Of a DNA stretch of 7,406 nt, positions 5,251 through 7,406 are shown one piece after another. Under the pieces are notes generated by a model. The model was not told where the DNA came from, searched no databases, and saw only the letters and a program-made list of their open reading frames with translations. Position 1 is the first letter of the stretch. Every line of letters starts with the position of its first letter. The stretch comes from an uncultured Bacilli bacterium (lineage in GTDB: Bacteria; Bacillota_I; Bacilli_A; RF39; UBA660), in NCBI GenBank assembly GCA_947630095.1, contig CANRGI010000060.1, positions 1 through 7,406 on the forward strand. The letters are read 5' to 3'. Position numbers and translations under genes: made by a program.

Positions 5251-6630
5251 AGTTGCTGCTACGAAAGTAGCACTGACTGTTACATCACTAGTTGGCATTA
5301 TGAATTTGCCATTAGTAACTGTAACTTCGTTTCCTTCGGCATCTGTAACAACTATCTTTGATAATTCATATCCTTCTTCAGGTACAGCATTTACAGTAAC
5401 TTCTTCACCTTCAACGGCAGTTTGAACTGAACTAACTGCTCCGTTCTTAGCATTTTCTTGAACTTTTACGTTGTGAACAATACCAACTTTACCACTTTCA
5501 GATTGTGAATTACCAGTTTTTAAGAATTGGTCTGGAACATCTTTATCAAAGTCACCACCATCAATAATGATTTCTGTACTCTTTTCTCCACTTGCTGGTT
5601 CTTCTTTAGCAGAATATACAGGGGTATTTGTTGAATTAATAACTGCAGTTCCACCGATAGTAACTTTACTATCTCCAGAGTAATTTTCAGTCTTATTATC
5701 AACAACTATTGCAGTACCTACAGGTAATTCAATAGCAGTATCTCCAACAGTTGCTTTTGTAGTAGCATCTCCAGTAGCGTTTATAGTACCACCAGTAACT
5801 TTGATAGTACCTCTACGAGAAACTATACCAAATAAACCATTTAAAGTTCCGCCTGTCATTGTTAAGTTACCTTCTTCTGGGTGATAAATTGCAGCAGTTT
5901 CTTTACTAGTTAAAGTTCCACCTGAAATTGTAACTGTTGTATTAGTGCATTGACTTGGATTACCATTACCAGCAACTGCAAAACTATTACCTTCAATTTC
6001 TCCACCAGTAACTTTTAACTCACTACCAGTACCAGCGAAAGTAACACCAATTTGACCAGTTATTTTAGTTCCTTCACCAACAGTTAATAAACCTTTAGTT
6101 CCACTTACACTACCAACTTGAATAGCGCCAAATGGATGCATATCACTATCAAATTCTTTACTTGTTACTGTTACATTATTTAATACTGCACTACCTTTTT
6201 TAACAAATAATGCTATATAATTAGGTGTAGCATTGTCTGCATTAACATAAGTATTTTCAATAGTACCATTAATAATAGTAACAGCACTTCCATCAGCAAT
6301 AGTTAAAGCAGCATCTGCTGTACTTGAAGTAATAGTATGTTCACCTAAATCTAATGTAAAAGTAGCAGCAGTTTCAGCACTAGTTGTTTCCCTTTTAACA
6401 GGTTCACTATTAGTACTTGTAACATCAGTTTTTAATGTTACAGTAGAACCATCAGTTGCTTCATTTAATGCTTCAGTAAGTTTTTCACAATATTTAATAG
6501 TATCACCACTCTTTAGTTCTGCAACATAAGTTTTGTCTGTACTATTAGTAGTATCACAAGTCGCAAATAAATTTGGGACAAATGCAGTACTTACCAAAAG
6601 TCCAGAAAACATTAACATCGCCTTTTTCAT
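5152..6630 (-). CDS. NPQTG-anchored beta-helix surface protein (paralogue 2)
   Basis: This 492-residue protein has the same layout as the gene at 3430-4938: signal peptide MKKAMLMFSGLLVSTAF, cap with C25 and C48, beta-helix region with many T/S-G-G turns (KVTGGEI, TISGGTL, TMTGGTL, KVTGGTI), an InlB/bacterial-repeat-like beta domain ending in F-x-MP-x-SDVTVSATF, and an NPQTG (461-465) wall-sorting signal with hydrophobic helix and KKN tail. Segments shared closely with paralogue 1 include TPNY-I/V-ALFVK, GA-I/V-QVGS, SFAV-A/S-GNGN and ELPVGTAIVVDN. I place the start at the ATG at 6630, with AAGGAGG (6644-6638) seven bases upstream. The frame stays open for 14 more codons to an ATG at 6672, but that would start inside the promoter and translate the ribosome site, and the extra residues would precede a normal signal peptide. 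The function is unknown; surface adhesion or ligand binding is inference. Confidence 0.87.
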   Translation of the reverse strand: MKKAMLMFSGLLVSTAFVPNLFATCDTTNSTDKTYVAELKSGDTIKYCEKLTEALNEATDGSTVTLKTDVTSTNSEPVKRETTSAETAATFTLDLGEHTITSSTADAALTIADGSAVTIINGTIENTYVNADNATPNYIALFVKKGSAVLNNVTVTSKEFDSDMHPFGAIQVGSVSGTKGLLTVGEGTKITGQIGVTFAGTGSELKVTGGEIEGNSFAVAGNGNPSQCTNTTVTISGGTLTSKETAAIYHPEEGNLTMTGGTLNGLFGIVSRRGTIKVTGGTINATGDATTKATVGDTAIELPVGTAIVVDNKTENYSGDSKVTIGGTAVINSTNTPVYSAKEEPASGEKSTEIIIDGGDFDKDVPDQFLKTGNSQSESGKVGIVHNVKVQENAKNGAVSSVQTAVEGEEVTVNAVPEEGYELSKIVVTDAEGNEVTVTNGKFIMPTSDVTVSATFVAATNPQTGDNIVTYIVMGVVSMVLVGISALYLKKN

Positions 6631-6635
6631 TTTCT

Positions 6636-6644
6636 CTCCTCCTT
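6636..6644 (-). promoter_or_regulatory. Ribosome binding site that fixes the start of paralogue 2
   Basis: AAGGAGGAG lies just before ATG 6630, and the matching site in paralogue 1 is at 4954-4946 before ATG 4938. The shared position relative to MKKAMLMF shows that the upstream in-frame ATG at 6672 is not the start. Confidence 0.85.
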
Positions 6645-6653
6645 CTATTATAA

Positions 6654-6682
6654 ATAATACAAAATAATACATTTTTTGTCAA
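6654..6682 (-). promoter_or_regulatory. Strong promoter of surface paralogue 2
   Basis: TTGACA (6682-6677), a 17-bp spacer and TATTAT (6659-6654) match the promoter of paralogue 1 base for base across both boxes and the spacer. Transcription would begin near 6647, a few bases before the ribosome site. Confidence 0.85.
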
Positions 6683-6701
6683 CCAATATTTTGTCCCACC
6701 T

Positions 6702-6732
6702 AAAAACAAGAAGACTGAAAATCTTCTTGTCT
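6702..6732 (-). terminator. Rho-independent terminator of the partial surface gene
   Basis: ACAAGAAGA (6730-6722) pairs perfectly with TCTTCTTGT (6714-6706), extendable by one G-T and one A-T pair, with a seven-base loop and a T run (6706-6702). It follows the stop codon at 6756 by about 24 bp. Confidence 0.85.
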
Positions 6733-6755
6733 ATTTCATATTCATAGTTTTTAAA

Positions 6756-6854
6756 TTAGTTCTTTTTTAAATATAAAGCACTAATTCCAACTAATACCAT
6801 TGATACTGCACCCATTACTAGATAAGTAACAATATTATCTCCAGTTTGAGGGTT
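6756..6854 (-). repeat. Anchor block copy 3 (NPQTG sorting signal)
   Basis: This is the third copy of the anchor block, joined here to an unrelated ectodomain. The similarity to the other copies ends at the NPQTG codons. Confidence 0.85.
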
Positions 6855-7406
6855 TGTTACATTATCAGTAGTTGAAGGAACTTCCTCTTCTTGTTGAATA
6901 CCTACTTCAACAAAAATTTGAGTATCTTCACTTAAAGTTTTTCCTAATTCAAATTTTTCTTTTTTTGTTTCATTAGTATAAATACCTATAACAACATATT
7001 TATCATTATAAGATTTTATAACTTCTTCAACATCTGCTTTTGTTAATGGAGTTTCTTTATCCCAATAAACAGTAAATGGTGTTGCATCTTCAATATTTAT
7101 TAAATTATATGTAAGAACAATTTGATTTGATGCTTCTAACCATTCTTCTAAATTCCATTCTTCTGTATCTTCAGTACCTTTTTGATATAATGTAATATTT
7201 TCAGGTTCTACTATGATATTAATTGTTAATTGATGTTCTACATCATTTTCTTTCCACTTTGCAATAGCAACTTTTTTAAAATCAGTTTTAGATGCTGCTG
7301 CTGCTTTTAATCCATTTACATCAAAACCAAAATATTCAGTAAAATCATTACTATTAAATTCTGTTTTTTTTGCTTCAAAATTTTCTCCTTCAGGTCCAAT
7401 TTCAAC
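6756..7406 (-). CDS. NPQTG-anchored surface protein, C-terminal part only
   Basis: The reading frame is open from the window edge to a TAA at 6758-6756, giving 216 residues of a protein whose N-terminus is outside. The visible ectodomain (VEIGPEGENFEAKK... onward) is not a beta-helix and is unlike the two neighbours. Its last folded part, PFTVYWDKETPLTKADVEEV followed by KYVVIGIYTNETKKEKFELG and TLSEDTQIFVEV, resembles an InlB B-repeat/Flg_new-type beta domain, where a G-x-Y-T-x-x-x-x-x-x-F pattern is common; this likeness is by eye only. An acidic, Thr-rich linker (QQEEEVPSTTDNVT) leads to NPQTG at fragment residues 185-189, a hydrophobic helix and a KKN tail almost identical to those of the other two genes. 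It is followed by a clear terminator. Full length and function cannot be judged. Confidence 0.85.
   Translation of the reverse strand, partial: VEIGPEGENFEAKKTEFNSNDFTEYFGFDVNGLKAAAASKTDFKKVAIAKWKENDVEHQLTINIIVEPENITLYQKGTEDTEEWNLEEWLEASNQIVLTYNLINIEDATPFTVYWDKETPLTKADVEEVIKSYNDKYVVIGIYTNETKKEKFELGKTLSEDTQIFVEVGIQQEEEVPSTTDNVTNPQTGDNIVTYLVMGAVSMVLVGISALYLKKN

Larger units (their letters stand above)
6578..6682 (-). repeat. Promoter, leader and signal-peptide block, copy 2
   Basis: This is the second copy of the block described at 4886-4992. Upstream of the -35 box the two loci quickly stop resembling each other, so the duplication edge is near the promoter. Confidence 0.85.

Noticed and set aside
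5228..5425. Plus-strand open frame opposite the C-terminal part of paralogue 2
   Set aside because: Shadow of a Thr/Val-rich repeat protein; no ribosome site.
5520..5705. Minus-strand open frame in another register inside paralogue 2
   Set aside because: It is nested within the well-supported beta-helix gene and is not kept in paralogue 1.
6631..6672. N-terminal extension of surface paralogue 2 by 14 residues from an ATG at 6672
   Set aside because: The extension translates the -10 box and ribosome site, has no ribosome site of its own, and paralogue 1 starts at the same MKKAMLMF position with the same AAGGAGG.

Overview
The window reads as a chromosomal piece of a very AT-rich, Gram-positive bacterium (Bacillota), probably gut-associated. 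The evidence is Shine-Dalgarno sites of the AAGGAGG/GAGG type, TTGACA/TATTAT promoters, and cell-wall sorting signals of the NPQTG type. TGA is used as a true stop (ends of the PAP2 and ATP-grasp genes) and Trp is TGG, so this is the standard bacterial code and not the mycoplasma code. I cannot name the genus from the sequence. All recognised genes are on the minus strand, so transcription runs from high to low coordinates.

Right half (about 3387-7406): a tandem array of three surface-protein genes, each with its own terminator; the two whose 5' ends lie in the window also have their own promoter. The gene at 6756 is incomplete (its 5' end is beyond the window). The genes at 5152-6630 and 3430-4938 are full-length paralogues with a signal peptide, a long right-handed beta-helix region, one InlB/bacterial-repeat-like beta domain, and an NPQTG sorting signal with a membrane anchor. 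These two share a nearly identical block of promoter, leader and signal peptide. All three share a nearly identical 99-bp anchor block, while the partial gene has an unrelated ectodomain.

Left half (91-3333): a tightly packed four-gene unit read in the order ATP-grasp (sugar-transfer-associated type), ZIP metal transporter, PAP2 phosphatase, DUF368/PopT undecaprenyl-phosphate transporter. Stops and Shine-Dalgarno sites overlap at all three junctions. The last two genes form a logical pair: PAP2 enzymes can dephosphorylate undecaprenyl pyrophosphate outside the membrane, and PopT proteins return undecaprenyl phosphate to the inner face. This points to an envelope-polymer role for the unit; the roles of the ATP-grasp and ZIP proteins in it are inference.

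Far left (1-61): a tRNA-Gly(GCC) gene truncated at its 3' end by the window edge, with a good promoter whose -35 box lies in the last codons of the PopT gene.

No CRISPR array, insertion sequence, integrase, sortase gene or phage gene is visible. The longest non-coding stretch is 4939-5151 (213 bp), which holds a promoter and two terminator-like hairpins. The most interesting material is the surface-protein array with its swapped ectodomains and the lipid-carrier recycling operon; neither is proven to be a new system.
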